A stretch of DNA of 64,000 nt from Mrakia gelida (taxonomy: Eukaryota > Basidiomycota > Tremellomycetes > Cystofilobasidiales > Mrakiaceae): the NCBI GenBank assembly GCA_024345305.1, contig BRON01000010.1:1-64000 (forward strand), written 5' to 3'. Under the pieces are notes generated by a model that was given only the letters and a program-made list of their open reading frames with translations, was not told the DNA's origin and made no database searches. This document shows positions 10,606 through 19,447 of the stretch, in pieces. Positions within the stretch are counted from its first letter, which is position 1, and each line of letters starts with the position of its first letter. The position numbers and the translations under genes were made by a program.

Positions 10606-13600
10606 GAGCGAAGATAAGAGTTGAGAACTCGAAGTCGAGCAAGTCCGTTGGCCGGTTCCCAAGTGTCGTCGAAATCTTGATATCCTTCCCAGTGAACGAG
10701 GTAGTAGGTTCCGTCAGGACGATGTTCGTGAGCGAGGATCCGTTCCGGGATGAAGTGTTCCTGGGATTCGAATTCAATGATGGGAGGAGGATCCTGATGC
10801 TGATCGTGGAGGCCGGGAGAGTAAGGGAGGAGGAGCGAGACGTGGAAGACGGGATGAATTTGGAGGGTAGGGGGAAGGTCCAGGACGAAGGTGATTGGGG
10901 ACAGTTTCTTGACAATGGGGAAGGGACCGAGATTTCGTGCGTCGAGCTTGAACGAGGGCCGAGCGGTGGAGATGTTTCTGGAGTTGAGCCAAACGAGATC
11001 CCCGACGTTGAAGAGGTCGACCTCCTTTCCATCCTTGTCGCGTCGAATTGGAGCCCGATGTTTCCGATCGTAGTACTGTTTTTGGAGGTCTTGCGCGTGG
11101 ATGATTGAGTGGTGGATAGAGGAGTGGACTTTGGCGAGAGCGAGGATTTCGGTGTTGGCGGCGGGGTTGTGAGAGGTTGCGGTGAGGAGGAAGTCGGAGG
11201 GAGCCAAAGGATGGTAACCATGATCCGCGAAGAAGGGAGATTCGAGGGTGGTGGCCGAGCGAGAGTTGTTGAGAGCGAAGGCGCATGTTGGGAGGAGTCC
11301 GGACCAGTTCGATTGGTTGTAGTCGCAAAACATCCGAAGGTAAGTTTCCGTTGCTTGATTCGTCTTTTCCGTTTGGCCGTTTCCTTGAGGGTGGAACGCC
11401 GTAGTAAAGTGAGGACGAACGCCGAGGAGTTGGATGAAGGAGGTGAAGAAGGAGGAGGTGAAGGTAGTTCCGCGATCCGAGAGGATGTCTGTTTGAAGAC
11501 CGTGATGAGCGACGACGTGGTTAAGGTACATTTTGGCGAGATCCGACGCGTTGAATCCATCTTCCTTATAAGGGACGAGGACGACCATCTTGGAGAAGCG
11601 ATCGACGAAGACCTGAATGCAGTCGAATCCGTTGGAGAGAGGGAGCTTGACGATTCCGTCCATCGAAATTTGGCGCCAGGGAGCAAGTGGAGGAGGGATA
11701 GGTTGGAGGAGGCCGAGGGGGAGTTGTCGCGAGGGTTTGTTTCGAGCGCAGGTATCACAACCCGCGACGTAGGTTCCGACGAAATCCGAGTCCAGAGGGA
11801 AGATGAAGGATCGTCGAAGGAGGTCGTGCGTCTTGGTTCGTCCGAGGTGACCAGCAAGGAGGGTGTTGTGGCAGGAGCGAACGATGTCGAGGCGAAGTTG
11901 GTGATCGTTGGGTACTCGGATGAGTTCCTTGAAGAGGATGAGGTCGAGGGTTGGGTGGAGTGAGAAGTCTCGGAGGAGGATGAAGTTGTCGTATTCTAGA
12001 GGGAGCGTCGGGTTCCGGAGGAGCTGTCCGATTTCGTCGAGCGAAGGGTCGAGGGAAGTAGCGCGACGAATGCGTCCGACAAGGTCGGGATCCGGATCGG
12101 CAGGTTGAGGGTCGAGGGAGGGAGCGAGGATTGAGGGAGGAGGTTGAGGTGCAGGCGAGGGAGGAGGTTGAGGGCCGAGGGAGGGAGCGAGGATTGAGGG
12201 AGGAGGTTGAGATGCAGGGACGAGGGAGGGAGCGAGGATCGAGGGAGGAGGTTGAGGTGCAGGGTCGAGGGAGGGAGCGAGGATCGAGGGAGGAGGTTGA
12301 GGTTGTTGAGGTTTCGAGAGTGAAAGGCGAGTGGATGTTCGGATTGGCCGAGAGCCTTGAGCAATAGATAGATGTGGAGGAGTGTTGATAGCCGGGGTAA
12401 GGTTGACGAAGGGTTCCGAGGGAGGATGGGGAGGAGCGACGAGTTGACCAGGCTTGAGGACGCGTTGAGGGGCTTGTTGAGAAGCTCTACTCCCCTCTGA
12501 AAGACCCGATCGTCTCGAGAGGGCATCCGGAAGTTCCATCTTAGTTCCCTGTTTGTAGTGAATGACGAAGGAGAAGTTTCCGAGGAGTTCGCACCAGCGA
12601 GCTTGTCGACGCGTGAGGACCTTGGACGAATTGAAGTATTGAAGGGCCTCGTGGTCGGAGTGAATGGTGAGGGTTGACGGGTGTCCTTCACAGTAGTGTC
12701 TCCATTCCTTGAGGCACTCAACGATGGCGAGCATCTCCTTGTCGTGGATTTCGTAGTTGAGTTCGGCGGGGTTGAGTTTTCGAGAGTAGAAAGCGATGGG
12801 GTGGTTGAATTCGTTGGTGGGAGAGCGTTGGGAGAGGATTCCGGCGATAGCGAAGTCGGACGCGTCGGTTTCGAGGAGGAGTGGGAGTGAGGGATCGAAG
12901 ACGGTGAGGACGGGAGCGGTGGTGAAGGCGGTTTTGAGTTTGTTAAAGGCGGAGAGAGCGTCGCGTCCAAAGTCGAAGGGGACGTCTTTTCGAAGGAGGG
13001 AGGTGAGGGGAGCGGCGATGTCCGAGAAGTGATGGATGAAGCGGCGATAGAAGTTGGCGAATCCAAGGAAGACCTGAATATCCTTGACCGAGGAGGGAGG
13101 GGACCATTCGAGGATAGCGGAGACCTTGTTCTTGTCCATTCGAACTCCATTTCGACCGACGACGTAACCGAGGAAGTCAACCTCCTCCTTGTAGAACTCA
13201 CACTTCTCCGGTTTGACCCAGAGTTGTGCTTCTTGAAGAGCCTTGAGGATGACGGAGACGTGTTGAGTGTGTTCGGCGAGGGAGTTGGAGTAGATGAGGA
13301 TGTCGTCGAGGTAAACGATGCAGAAGATGTCGAGGTGTTGGCGAAGGGTGTCGTTCATAAAGTGCTGGAAGGCGGCGGGAGCGTTGGTGAGGCCGAAGGG
13401 CATGACGGTGTATTCGAAGTGGCCGTAACGACAGCGGAAGGCGGTTTTCCACTCGTCTCCAGGAGCGATCCGAACGAGGTTGTATGCTCCACGAAGATCG
13501 AGTTTGGTGAAGAATTTTGCCTTGGAGAGTCGATCGAGGGATTCGGGGATGAGGGGGAGAGGGTAGCGATTCTTGAGGGTGATCTTGTTGAGTCCTCGGT

Positions 13601-14879
13601 AGTCGACGCAAAGGCGAAGAGATCCGTCCTTCTTTTTGACGAAAAGGATGGGAGCTCCAGCAGGAGAGGTTGAGTGTCGAATGAATCCTTTGGTGAGGTT
13701 TTCGTCGATGAAGGTCTTGAGAGCGTCGAGTTCCGTGGCGGAGAGTCCGTAGATGTGTTGGAAGGGAGGAGTGGAGCCGGATTCGGTGTTGATCTTGAGG
13801 TCGTAGGATCGATGAGGAGGGAGGATGTCGGCGGAGGATTTTTCGAAGACTGAGCGATAGGGAAGGAACTCGGGAGGGAGGTGTTTGTCGAGGTTGAAGG
13901 TTGGATCCGAGGGAGGTTCCTCTCCTGAGCGAGGAGGAGAGATGTCGACAGGAACGGGGGAATAGTTGGCTGAGAGAGAGTAGACGTTCTTGAATGCTCC
14001 TGCCTTGGCGGCTTGAGTGAAGGCGGCAGCGGAAATGATGGATATTTGAGGGAGAGGCGAGGTTGGGGGCGAGGGAGATGCGACGGTGGGCCGCGTCGAG
14101 GGTCTTGGTTTGCTGGGAGGAGGCTTGCTGAGGGAAGGAGGTTTTGGCGATGGGTGGAATGATGAGGGAAGGGAAGAGAGTGGAGTGGGGGTGGAAGCTG
14201 TTGGGAAGCGAAGATTCCGATCCGCGATAGGTGGGAGGCAGTGATAGTCGCAGTGGTCCGAGAGGAAGTCAAGCGAGTGGGTGCTCCATCCGATTGTTGG
14301 TTCGTGTTTTTTGAGCCAGGGGATTCCGAGGATGATGGGGTAGGATCCGAGGGTAGTGATGTCGAAGGAGAGGGTTTCGGAGTGAAGTGGCGATGAGGAG
14401 GTGACGGAGAAAGGGAGTGGAGAGGTGTGGTGGGTGACGGCGCCAGAGGAGATGGAACGACCATCAACAACGACGAGTTCCCGAGGAATGGGTTTGGCGA
14501 CCGTTTTGAGGGAATGGGCGGAGACGAAGGTAGAGTCGACGAAGTTTGAGGTAGCTCCGGAGTCCAGCATCGCGAAGGTCTTGACGGCGAAAGACCCGAA
14601 GCCCAGCGAGACTTCGATAACGAGGTGATCCTCCTCTGAGAAGATCGTCTCGAGCGCAAGGATTTCGAAGGGGTTTGGATGGATGAAAGGTGAGAGCGAG
14701 TTGGAGAGGGAGTTGAGGGAGATGTTGAGAGGGGAGGGAGTGGTAAGACGACCGGGGTGAGGATGGGAAGTCGATTTGGAGTTGGCGACCAGAGAGGAGT
14801 TTGGTAGGTTTATAGTTGACGAGGACGAGAGCGAGGACCGGTGATTGTTGGGCTGAGCGAAGGGGGAAGGCTGTGGCCT
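10572..14879 (-). CDS. pol: Retrotransposon Pol: protease, RT, RNase H, integrase, chromodomain
   Basis: The frame continues from gag after one TGA (14880-14882) without another stop for 1435 codons. Numbered from the Met in the protease motif (14570), the pieces are: aspartic protease DSGATSNF at 3-10; reverse transcriptase about 240-430 with VDYRGLNK, FGLTNAPA and the catalytic YLDDILIYS; RNase H about 540-680 with ETDASDF and HSDHEALQYF; a proline-rich repeat linker about 750-820; integrase with an HHCC-type start (ending CDTCARNK), ISMDG, LSDRGTTF and NGQTEKTNQATE carrying the D,D,E set; a GPF motif (LGPFPIVKKL); and a C-terminal chromodomain (YYLVHWEGYQDFDDTWEP). Products would be made as Gag-Pol in virus-like particles and integrate the cDNA; the chromodomain is known in this group to bind modified histone tails. 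The Met at 14570 is probably not a real start. Confidence 0.95.
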   Translation of the reverse strand, partial: RPQPSPFAQPNNHRSSLSSSSTINLPNSSLVANSKSTSHPHPGRLTTPSPLNISLNSLSNSLSPFIHPNPFEILALETIFSEEDHLVIEVSLGFGSFAVKTFAMLDSGATSNFVDSTFVSAHSLKTVAKPIPRELVVVDGRSISSGAVTHHTSPLPFSVTSSSPLHSETLSFDITTLGSYPIILGIPWLKKHEPTIGWSTHSLDFLSDHCDYHCLPPIADRNLRFPTASTPTPLSSLPSSFHPSPKPPSLSKPPPSKPRPSTRPTVASPSPPTSPLPQISIISAAAFTQAAKAGAFKNVYSLSANYSPVPVDISPPRSGEEPPSDPTFNLDKHLPPEFLPYRSVFEKSSADILPPHRSYDLKINTESGSTPPFQHIYGLSATELDALKTFIDENLTKGFIRHSTSPAGAPILFVKKKDGSLRLCVDYRGLNKITLKNRYPLPLIPESLDRLSKAKFFTKLDLRGAYNLVRIAPGDEWKTAFRCRYGHFEYTVMPFGLTNAPAAFQHFMNDTLRQHLDIFCIVYLDDILIYSNSLAEHTQHVSVILKALQEAQLWVKPEKCEFYKEEVDFLGYVVGRNGVRMDKNKVSAILEWSPPSSVKDIQVFLGFANFYRRFIHHFSDIAAPLTSLLRKDVPFDFGRDALSAFNKLKTAFTTAPVLTVFDPSLPLLLETDASDFAIAGILSQRSPTNEFNHPIAFYSRKLNPAELNYEIHDKEMLAIVECLKEWRHYCEGHPSTLTIHSDHEALQYFNSSKVLTRRQARWCELLGNFSFVIHYKQGTKMELPDALSRRSGLSEGSRASQQAPQRVLKPGQLVAPPHPPSEPFVNLTPAINTPPHLSIAQGSRPIRTSTRLSLSKPQQPQPPPSILAPSLDPAPQPPPSILAPSLVPASQPPPSILAPSLGPQPPPSPAPQPPPSILAPSLDPQPADPDPDLVGRIRRATSLDPSLDEIGQLLRNPTLPLEYDNFILLRDFSLHPTLDLILFKELIRVPNDHQLRLDIVRSCHNTLLAGHLGRTKTHDLLRRSFIFPLDSDFVGTYVAGCDTCARNKPSRQLPLGLLQPIPPPLAPWRQISMDGIVKLPLSNGFDCIQVFVDRFSKMVVLVPYKEDGFNASDLAKMYLNHVVAHHGLQTDILSDRGTTFTSSFFTSFIQLLGVRPHFTTAFHPQGNGQTEKTNQATETYLRMFCDYNQSNWSGLLPTCAFALNNSRSATTLESPFFADHGYHPLAPSDFLLTATSHNPAANTEILALAKVHSSIHHSIIHAQDLQKQYYDRKHRAPIRRDKDGKEVDLFNVGDLVWLNSRNISTARPSFKLDARNLGPFPIVKKLSPITFVLDLPPTLQIHPVFHVSLLLPYSPGLHDQHQDPPPIIEFESQEHFIPERILAHEHRPDGTYYLVHWEGYQDFDDTWEPANGLARLRVLNSYLRSHKDARPRKGS
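12118..12305 (-). repeat. Proline-rich 15-residue tandem repeats inside Pol
   Basis: About four to five near-identical units of 45 bp encode QPPPSILAPSL followed by a short variable spacer (DPA, VPA, G, D). They sit between RNase H and integrase and probably act as a flexible linker. Unit number is likely to vary by slippage. Confidence 0.85.
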
Positions 14880-15971
14880 TCATTCCAAAGCGGGAAGAGG
14901 GGTGACCGTTGCCGAGGGAAGTGCGTCGGTTCCGTATTCCAAAGCGGAAAGCTGATGTTGTCGTCGATTCGCCGCGAGAGGACAGGTGATTGCGAAGTGA
15001 CCCGTTCCACCACAGTATCCGCAGAGTCCGAGAGTTCGTCGGCGAAGTTTTTCGGCGTCGGTGAGAGGTCCTCGAGGTCGAGAAGTAGTCGCGTCGACGT
15101 CCATTGGAGTTGGTCCAGAGGAGAGGGTGGAGTTTCGAGGGAGGAAGTTGGTGACGGGGAAAGGCTGTTTTCGACGGTTGTAAAGGAGGGTGTCCCATCG
15201 GATTGAAGTGTTGATGAGGGTTTCCAAGTCGGTGAAGTCGGTGGAGAGAGGGTTGAGGATTCGATCCTTGACGTCGTCCTTGAGTCCGTCGTAGTAGGCA
15301 TGTCGAAGAGACTGATCGCTCATCTCGAGGGAGGAAGCGAAGCGTCGGAAGTCGATGGCGTAAGTGGTGCAGGGTCCTGTTTGTTTGAGTTTGGCGAGGG
15401 AGCGTCGAGAGGTTTCAATGAGGTCCGCGTCTCCGAAGTCTTGGAGGAACTTCTTCTTGAAGAGAATCCAATCCTGAGACCAGTTGGGAGGAGTCTCGTC
15501 ATCCTTGAGATCGAGAGCCGGTCGGATCCAGTGAAAGGCGGTGTCCTTGAGGTAGGTAACGACGAAGGTGATCTTGGCCGAGTCGGAGGAGTAGGATCGA
15601 GGTTGGACTTTGAAGACGAGTTCGCACTTGATGAGGAATTCCCTCGCTTCGGAAACTTTTCCGGTGAAGGGAGTAGGAGGAGCGACCTTGGGCTCCTTGG
15701 GTTCTTGAGCGTAGGGGACGGAGGAATTGTGGAGGGAGGAATTGACCGAAGAGGGGAGTTGAGCTTGAAGTTGGTGGACGAGTTGGACGAGTTCCTCCTG
15801 TTGAGCTTGAGCTTGAGCAAGTGCCTGTTGCTGTTGATCGAGGTTGGTCCTGAAGCGGTTGGAGGCGACGTCATGTTGGTCTTGTTGCCATCTGAGGGCG
15901 TCGGAAAACCATCCTGGAGAGTTCGTTTCGTGCTCAGAGCTGAAAGCAGGAGAGGAGGCGTCGGAGGACAT
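14880..15971 (-). CDS. gag: Retrotransposon Gag
   Basis: The 363-residue frame from the ATG at 15971 begins MSSDASSPAF. It contains a Gln-rich helix (QQQQALAQAQAQQEELVQLV), a Gag-type core (FTGKVSEAREFLIKCELVF, later DWILFKKKFLQDFGDADL) and a CCHC knuckle CGYCGGTGHFAITC near the end. It terminates at TGA 14882-14880. The same frame is open upstream to an ATG at 16178 inside the LTR, which would add 69 residues. That start lies only about 15 nt after the predicted transcript start, so both starts are possible. Gag would form the particle and its knuckle would bind RNA. Pol is in the same frame, so one stop codon is all that separates them. Confidence 0.92.
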   Translation of the reverse strand: MSSDASSPAFSSEHETNSPGWFSDALRWQQDQHDVASNRFRTNLDQQQQALAQAQAQQEELVQLVHQLQAQLPSSVNSSLHNSSVPYAQEPKEPKVAPPTPFTGKVSEAREFLIKCELVFKVQPRSYSSDSAKITFVVTYLKDTAFHWIRPALDLKDDETPPNWSQDWILFKKKFLQDFGDADLIETSRRSLAKLKQTGPCTTYAIDFRRFASSLEMSDQSLRHAYYDGLKDDVKDRILNPLSTDFTDLETLINTSIRWDTLLYNRRKQPFPVTNFLPRNSTLSSGPTPMDVDATTSRPRGPLTDAEKLRRRTLGLCGYCGGTGHFAITCPLAANRRQHQLSALEYGTDALPSATVTPLPALE

Positions 15972-16066
15972 GTTGTTGTTGTTGGGGGAAGAGAGTTGGA
16001 ATAGGCGAGTTGGCTGGGGGGTGGGGTTGTTGGAGGATTGGTGATAAGCAGGCGACCGGTTTGTTG

Positions 16067-16077
16067 ATCTTGAATTA
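16067..16077 (-). other. Primer binding site, self-priming type
   Basis: Two bases inside the 5' LTR the minus strand reads ATTCAAGAT (16075-16067). It has no TGG start and no likeness to a tRNA 3' end that I can see. It is the exact reverse complement of ATCTTGAAT in the LTR (minus strand 16192-16184), near the predicted transcript start. This is the arrangement known for Tf1/sushi elements, whose RNA 5' end folds back to prime. Confidence 0.65.
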
Positions 16078-16436
16078 TGTGAGGATCGAGCGAGGAGCGG
16101 GGATGGCGAGGGAACGAGAGCGACGCGACGAAGAGAAGTCAGGTGCTTATCGAGGAACGAGGACGAGGTATGATCCAAAGGTGATTCAAGATAGAGGTTA
16201 GAAAGTGAAAAGCGAGGCGAACATATTTAAGGGAGGCGAAGCGATCAAAGGGAAGAAAGAACAAAAGACTTTGAAGGCTGAAACGATAACAGGGGAAGAG
16301 TTATGAACAAAGGGACAAAGGCAGAACGCGTAGCTGAGAACAAAGGACTAGTAGCGGTGAAAGGGAAGTAGGGGGAAGAAAGGGAAAGAGTAAGGGAGAG
16401 TGAAACAAGAAGGAGCTGAAACCTGATTCCCTGACA
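16078..16436 (-). repeat. LTR (5' LTR in element orientation)
   Basis: The 359-bp copy shows no difference from 10136-10494 on visual comparison. It holds the promoter (TTAAATATGT on the minus strand, 16230-16221) and the putative self-primer sequence. Confidence 0.95.
16221..16230 (-). promoter_or_regulatory. TATA-like promoter in the 5' LTR
   Basis: The minus strand reads TTAAATATGT. A start 25-35 bp downstream would fall at about 16186-16205, on or just before the 9-nt self-primer at 16192-16184. Confidence 0.55.
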
Positions 16437-16441
16437 GAGCA
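16437..16441. repeat. Target site duplication, right copy (GAGCA)
   Basis: Direct repeat of 10131-10135 flanking the retrotransposon. Confidence 0.95.
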
Positions 16442-18800
16442 GCTGACTTGCGAGTTTCCGATCGGAGAGGGGAGCGTAGATGGAGTGCTTGAAGGAGTTT
16501 GCGAGGTTCAGGAGGAGGGTTGCTTCTCGGACGAGGGTTTTTCGATGGGAGGAGGAGAGGGAAGGGCAGAACTTGAGTAGGTGAGCGGTGAGTCCGGATG
16601 GTGCGACTCCTCCTCCGTACGGGTCCTCGTGGGTGGAAACGACGAGACCGATCCTCATGTTGATGGCTAGAGAAGCGGCGTGGAGGTTGGTCGTGGCTGC
16701 GAGAGAGAGAGAAAAAGAAAGGAAGATCAGGATCGGGAAGCAAGAGATTGGAGAGAAGGAGATGAAGGACGAACAAGCGAGGCTCTCTCCTTTCCAAAAC
16801 GCGACAAGTCCTTCCACGTCGAGTTTCCTGAAGCATCCAATCCCAGCTTCGTCGTCTCTTGGCACCGATGCTGTTGAGCCTGATGGAAGGAAGAAGGGTT
16901 TAAAGATCAGCACAGGTCCATACTCTCGAGCGAGAGAGCAAACGAGAGTGACGGAACAGGACGCGAGAGACTCACCATCGTCCGAAGAGACCTCACCGAC
17001 GACACCATCAATCCCACAAACCCCACCCTCCGCTTCGTCTTCCAGACAGTTCCTATCCTCCCCACCACTACCCTCCCTCCCATCAACAACCTCGTGTTCC
17101 TTCCCCTTCCTCGTCCCACTCAAGCTCGACCCACTCGCACTCCCTCCAACTCCCTCGCCACCACCTCCCTCGGTCTCTCCCTCTCCCTCCCCCTCGTCCA
17201 TCCCATAACCAAAACCTTCCCCGTCCCCTAGGTGAGCGTTCTCCTCCTCCTCCTCCTGATCCTGGGTTGGCAGAGGGGGAGTGTCGGGTTGGGGAGAGGG
17301 AGATGGAGAGTGAACGAGAGGAGAAGGGAAGAGCGGGTGGAGAGGTTCGGTGAGGATGCAGATCTTCCAGTGCTTATGAAACGCGTTTGGGGTACGGGAA
17401 AAGTGAGGTTCCGAGTGAGGTCGAGGGCAGGAGAACGATCTGTTGGTTCCACGCGGCACTGAGAGGGATGGGGGAGGGAGAACGAGAGGAAGGGAGGAAC
17501 GGGATGAGTGTTGGGCTTGAACGGAACCTACACGGAGAAGATGTGTGCAAGCGCACCTTTGAGACCTCCAGCAAGACGAATTTCAGCTTGATGAACATCC
17601 TTCACATGCTGGGTGAGTTTAGCAAGGGTGGAGAAGGGTGAGAGGGCATGGCAGATCGCTCTTGAGCATGGGAAGCTCATCTGCTCGAGCACGAACGAGA
17701 GAAGGTCAATCGAAAGTCAGAACAGAACCAAGTGGAGGGTGGATAGTATGAGAAGATTGAGGTATGCGAGGGCAACTTACGGTACTGAAGAAAGAACCTG
17801 AGAGTGCAAGGGGAAGGAGGGAGAGCGAGCGAGGTAGAGGGAAGAACGATGGTCAGCTCGAGCTCGCAACTCCTCCTTCCTTCTCCTTCCTTCTGCAAAG
17901 GCAGGTGACACCTCATCCCACCTCCCCTACCTCCAACTGAAAGCGAAAGACTCACTTGAGTCCACGAGAAAGTCTCTCGAGAGCTCGTTCAGCGAGGGTT
18001 CCAAAGGGGAAGGAGGTTTGGCTGAGGTCGCTTTCGAAGGAAGCTGAAGAGGGTTGTAGAATTGGATCGGATCCGTTGGATGGCTAGGAGTAGAGGAGGA
18101 GTGGAGGAGAAGTTCCTGGTGGGAGAAAAGTGGAGGAAAGGGGTCAGCATCGAGCTCGCTCATGAAGGAGGGAAGGGAAGGAGGAGCGGAAGACCGAGTC
18201 ATAAGCGAGCGAGCGAGCGACGAGCTCCTCCCTTCTTCCTTCAAACGAGAGACCTTCCCAGCATGCATCCACCTTCTCAGTGGGTTCTATTCACCCCAAA
18301 GGATACTCTCCCAACATGGAAGCTCGAGAGAAAGGACTTTCCTTCCTTTGCGAGAGGAGGAGGGGTTGAGGAAAGGGAAGCGATGAGGAAGCGATAAGGC
18401 GAGGGAGCTCACCAAGGCTGCCGTTCAAGCACTGCTCCAGTGGGCCCTTGGGAGGGATGCTACTCCCTCGTACGAGCTGACAAGTTGTTGGTAGAGGAAG
18501 TGGGAAATGGAAAGGAAGTGGTCAAGGGAAGAGGTCGATGTGGTTGGGGGAGAGAGCAGCTCCGCAACTTCTCGTCGAAGACACGCGGTTGACTCGGACC
18601 TCGTCCCCTTCGGTCCACGGCTTTGTAGATCCATCGATGTATGAAACCACCCTCCCATCGCCCAGGTCAATCCTATAGTACCAAAGAGGCAGGAGGCCCG
18701 AGAAGAGTCCAGCTGCTGTTGTAGGAGGTAAGCGAGGGAGGAGGGGGAGGGGGGAGGAGATGGGGGTTGAGCTTGAACGAACGAGAGGGCCCTTCCATCG
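16437..18800 (-). pseudogene. Copy B 5' exons (zinc-finger region) separated from their gene
   Basis: The exon after the retrotransposon reads INMRIGLVVSTHEDPYGGG and belongs to the OrsD-like domain. Upstream exons follow: REYGPVLIFKPFFLPSGSTA near 16940-16870, and a Gly/Glu/Ser-rich acidic exon about 17459-16975 that starts MPRGTNRSFSCPRPHSEPHF with a finger-like HKHWKIC. Further 5' exons continue to about 18800, where MEGPSRSFKLNPH is a plausible start. The retrotransposon sits between these exons and the finger exon at 10135. Exon phases in 17600-18800 are not resolved. Confidence 0.5.
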
Positions 18801-19336
18801 ACAGGTTCGCTGCCGCTGCGCAACGACTCTAGCAGTAAATCGAAATCTGAAAACATATTAGTCAGAGGCCGGATATAAAGAACACGTTCCTCCTTCGAGC
18901 GAGCAAATTTTCTTACCACGAGGCTCAGACTCGCATAGGAAAAAGGAGGAGGAGCTGGGAGGTGAGCTTGAGCTTATACCTTTCAACCTCGAGACGTCGG
19001 CAAATCTTCACTCTAGAGCTAAGCCCTCTTTAGGGGACATACTAGAGCTATGTACCAACGACTCCAGCTCTTTACAATCCGCGGTTTCGGCCTTGAGTAT
19101 ACAGAGAAGCTGAAAGAGAGAGGATGGAGCTCCTCCGAAAAGAACTCGCGGAAGTCAGCTCGAGCTCACCCTCTCCTTCGTTTTGAGGTACCTCTCGGGA
19201 GAATCGCTGTCGACGATGCAGATTTTGTTCTAGAGAGCTGTGCTTCTGATACATTGTGCTTCATGGGTAGATCTCGCTGGTCGTGTTTCCCGTTTGCGAT
19301 TCGGTGGAAGGAGGAAGGAGAACGAAGCGACGCAAA

Positions 19337-19447
19337 GTCCGGGTAGTCCAAAAAGGGCTGCTGGAACGGTCGGACTACCCGGATCCGGGTAGTCGACTCC
19401 ACGGAATCGACCGTTCCTGGAGGCAGGAACGGGGCGCATACGGTTAG
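19337..19447. repeat. Palindromic terminus of copy B
   Basis: An 11-bp stem pairs 19339-19349 with 19372-19382. A perfect 22-bp palindrome lies at 19373-19394 (centre GGATCC). A 22-nt inverted repeat at 19411-19432 has 9-bp arms and loop GAGG. A 15-nt tail ends GCATACGGTTAG at 19447. The loop of the first stem carries GGAACGGTC, the complement of one arm region of the second repeat. Confidence 0.85.

Larger units (their letters stand above)
10136..16436 (-). mobile_element. Ty3/gypsy chromodomain LTR retrotransposon (chromovirus)
   Basis: A complete 6301-bp element lies between two 359-bp LTRs that show no difference on visual comparison. It contains gag with a CCHC knuckle, protease, reverse transcriptase, RNase H, integrase and a C-terminal chromodomain, all on the minus strand. 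LTR ends are TG...CA and the 5-bp target duplication is intact. Protease-RT-RNase H-integrase order and the chromodomain place it in the Ty3/gypsy chromoviruses. Identical LTRs and an empty site in a sister copy indicate a very recent insertion. It looks coding-competent apart from one in-frame TGA between gag and pol. Confidence 0.95.
8689..19447 (-). mobile_element. Composite element copy B, split by an LTR retrotransposon
   Basis: 8689-10135 matches copies A and C, starting 86 bp inside the second core exon of copy C (equivalent to 24835). 16437-19447 continues the same element and, from about 17220, is nearly identical to copy C 27060-29274. Between them is the retrotransposon. Copy B therefore lacks the recombinase-like and helicase regions altogether. 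It keeps the OrsD-like exon, the 5' exons and the palindromic right terminus. Confidence 0.8.

Noticed and set aside
12118..12305. CRISPR-like array
   Set aside because: The repeats are coding, imperfect and have no unique spacers; the genome is fungal.
19436..19447. GGTTAG at the termini as telomere repeat
   Set aside because: Only a single unit occurs at each end, with no tandem TTAGGG-like run anywhere in the window, so a telomeric origin is not supported.
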